Assembly: GCA_017553785.1 (NCBI GenBank)
Contig: JAFZKD010000116.1
Coordinates: forward strand, 1-64,000
Length of the DNA: 64,000 nucleotides
Direction: 5' to 3'
Source of the DNA: Muribaculaceae bacterium
GTDB lineage: Bacteria; Bacteroidota; Bacteroidia; Bacteroidales; Muribaculaceae
Shown piece by piece: positions 63,019-64,000 of the stretch (position 1 is the stretch's first letter; each line of letters starts with the position of its first letter). The notes beneath the pieces were generated by a model. That model searched no databases. It was not told where the DNA came from and was given only the letters and a program-made list of their open reading frames with translations. The translations under genes and the position numbers were made by a program.

Positions 63019-63072
63019 CTCACACCGCGTTAGGGCAATGCAGACGCCCAAGCGTAGTGTGAGCCTTTTTTT
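63019..63072 (+). terminator. Compound hairpin terminator
   Basis: CTCACAC/GTGTGAG (outer, 7 bp), CGC/GCG and GGGC/GCCC (inner) build one long hairpin, followed by TTTTTTT. It lies 90 bp after the receptor gene; between them are degenerate AGTTAAG units (62934-62970). Confidence 0.8.
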
Positions 63073-63161
63073 GAAGATGAATATCGTTAATTATAACTTG
63101 CTTATAATCAGTATATTATGACAAATAGCTAATTTTTCTTCAAAAATTTACCCTAAAATCC

Positions 63162-63192
63162 TTTGTCAGTTCAAAAACTTGCAGTACCTTCG
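63162..63192 (+). promoter_or_regulatory. Promoter of tRNA-Asp
   Basis: TTTG (63162-63165), 19 bp, TACCTTCG (63185-63192): full consensus except one C in the -7 box. The tRNA begins 42 bp later. Confidence 0.7.
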
Positions 63193-63233
63193 CAGTCGCT
63201 TTGAGAAAGAAATCTCGATAGCATTCACATGAT

Positions 63234-63307
63234 GGTGTGTTAGTTCAGTTGGTTAGAATACCTGCCTGTCACGCAGGGGGTCGCGTGTTCGAGTCACGTA
63301 CACACCG
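63234..63307 (+). tRNA. tRNA-Asp (GUC anticodon)
   Basis: Cloverleaf: acceptor GGTGTGT/ACACACC, anticodon stem CCTGC/GCAGG with loop CTGTCAC (GUC), T-arm CGTG-TTCGAGT-CACG, discriminator G. The CCA end is not encoded (GCAG follows). Flanked by a promoter and a strong terminator, so it is a single-gene transcript. Confidence 0.95.
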
Positions 63308-63324
63308 CAGTGGAGAGAGGATTT

Positions 63325-63361
63325 GGGTGACCAAGCTTCGGCTGGTTGCCCATTCTTTTTT
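63325..63361 (+). terminator. Terminator of tRNA-Asp
   Basis: GGGTGACCAAGC and GCTGGTTGCCC pair around a TTCG tetraloop (two G-U pairs), followed by TTCTTTTTTTG. One of the strongest terminators in the window. Confidence 0.9.
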
Positions 63362-63376
63362 TGCGTTCAGCCCACA

Positions 63377-63420
63377 CTCTAAACTCTAAACTTCGAGTCC
63401 CAAGGCATGCCTCGGGACTC
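63377..63420 (-). repeat. Hairpin + GTTTAGAG repeat element, copy D
   Basis: On the minus strand GAGTCCC/GGGACTC plus AGGC/GCCT form a hairpin (63395-63420) that runs through CGAA into GTTTAGAGTTTAGAG. It lies directly after the GH97 stop, the same position relative to a gene end as copies B and C. Confidence 0.8.
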
Positions 63421-63426
63421 AAATCT

Positions 63427-64000
<574 letters not shown>

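Overview
The window is one contiguous piece of a Bacteroidales chromosome (phylum Bacteroidota). The evidence is the promoter grammar (TTTG, 19-20 bp, TAnnTTTG, seen complete at four places), a GldE-type CNNM/CBS protein, DUF4271, DUF3078 and DUF1573 proteins, large TonB-dependent receptors, type IX-like C-terminal sorting tails, and GH89 and GH97 glycosidases. I cannot fix the family from sequence alone; a gut lineage such as Muribaculaceae or Prevotellaceae fits. There is no prophage, integrase, transposase, CRISPR array or rRNA operon in view.

Layout. 1-3.4 kb: rpmA, a YkvA protein, GldE and a TraB/GumN protein. 3.6-9.6 kb: a minus-strand run of envelope proteins (C69 dipeptidase, three unrecognised secreted proteins, DUF3078, GH25 lysozyme, TM2 protein). 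9.6-14 kb: a small four-helix-bundle gene inside a perfect 27 bp inverted repeat, then yidC and pyrG. 14-19.6 kb: two mosaic secreted proteins with near-identical ends, separated by a second four-helix-bundle gene lying between long CTGGA/TCCAG palindromes. 20-26 kb: tatD, yidD, rnpA, hemD (with a histone-H1-like tail), DUF4271, a LOG protein and a GH89 alpha-N-acetylglucosaminidase. 26-35 kb: mixed membrane genes (DUF554, outer-membrane phospholipase A, two GYF_2 proteins, DUF2752, SPFH), tRNA-Gln, tyrS, a small RHH regulator and a cluster of unknown membrane proteins. 34.8-36 kb: an AAA ATPase with an unusual upstream inverted repeat. 36-42.7 kb: a LytTR two-component pair and a MacAB-TolC type export operon. 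42.9-50.3 kb: a TonB-dependent receptor, a lipoprotein and two tandem secreted endonuclease-like enzymes, apparently one operon. 50.4-54.2 kb: SemiSWEET and a tricorn-like S41 protease. 54.5-55.5 kb: a tight DUF3791-DUF3990-DUF3791-like cassette that looks like an ADP-ribosyltransferase-fold toxin/antitoxin module. 55.5-64 kb: DUF1573 proteins, MeaB, Nudix, a candidate small RNA, a DUF3298 lipoprotein, an outer-membrane receptor behind an ECF-sigma-type promoter, tRNA-Asp and the C-terminal third of a GH97 glycosidase cut by the window end.

The least explained material is in the repeats and the non-coding DNA: four-helix-bundle genes twice bracketed by inverted repeats; a dispersed element made of a hairpin abutting GTTTAGAG tandem repeats at four sites; a structured about 310 nt leader on a secreted-protein gene; and the DUF3990 cassette. 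These are inferences from reading the sequence; no search or folding program was run.
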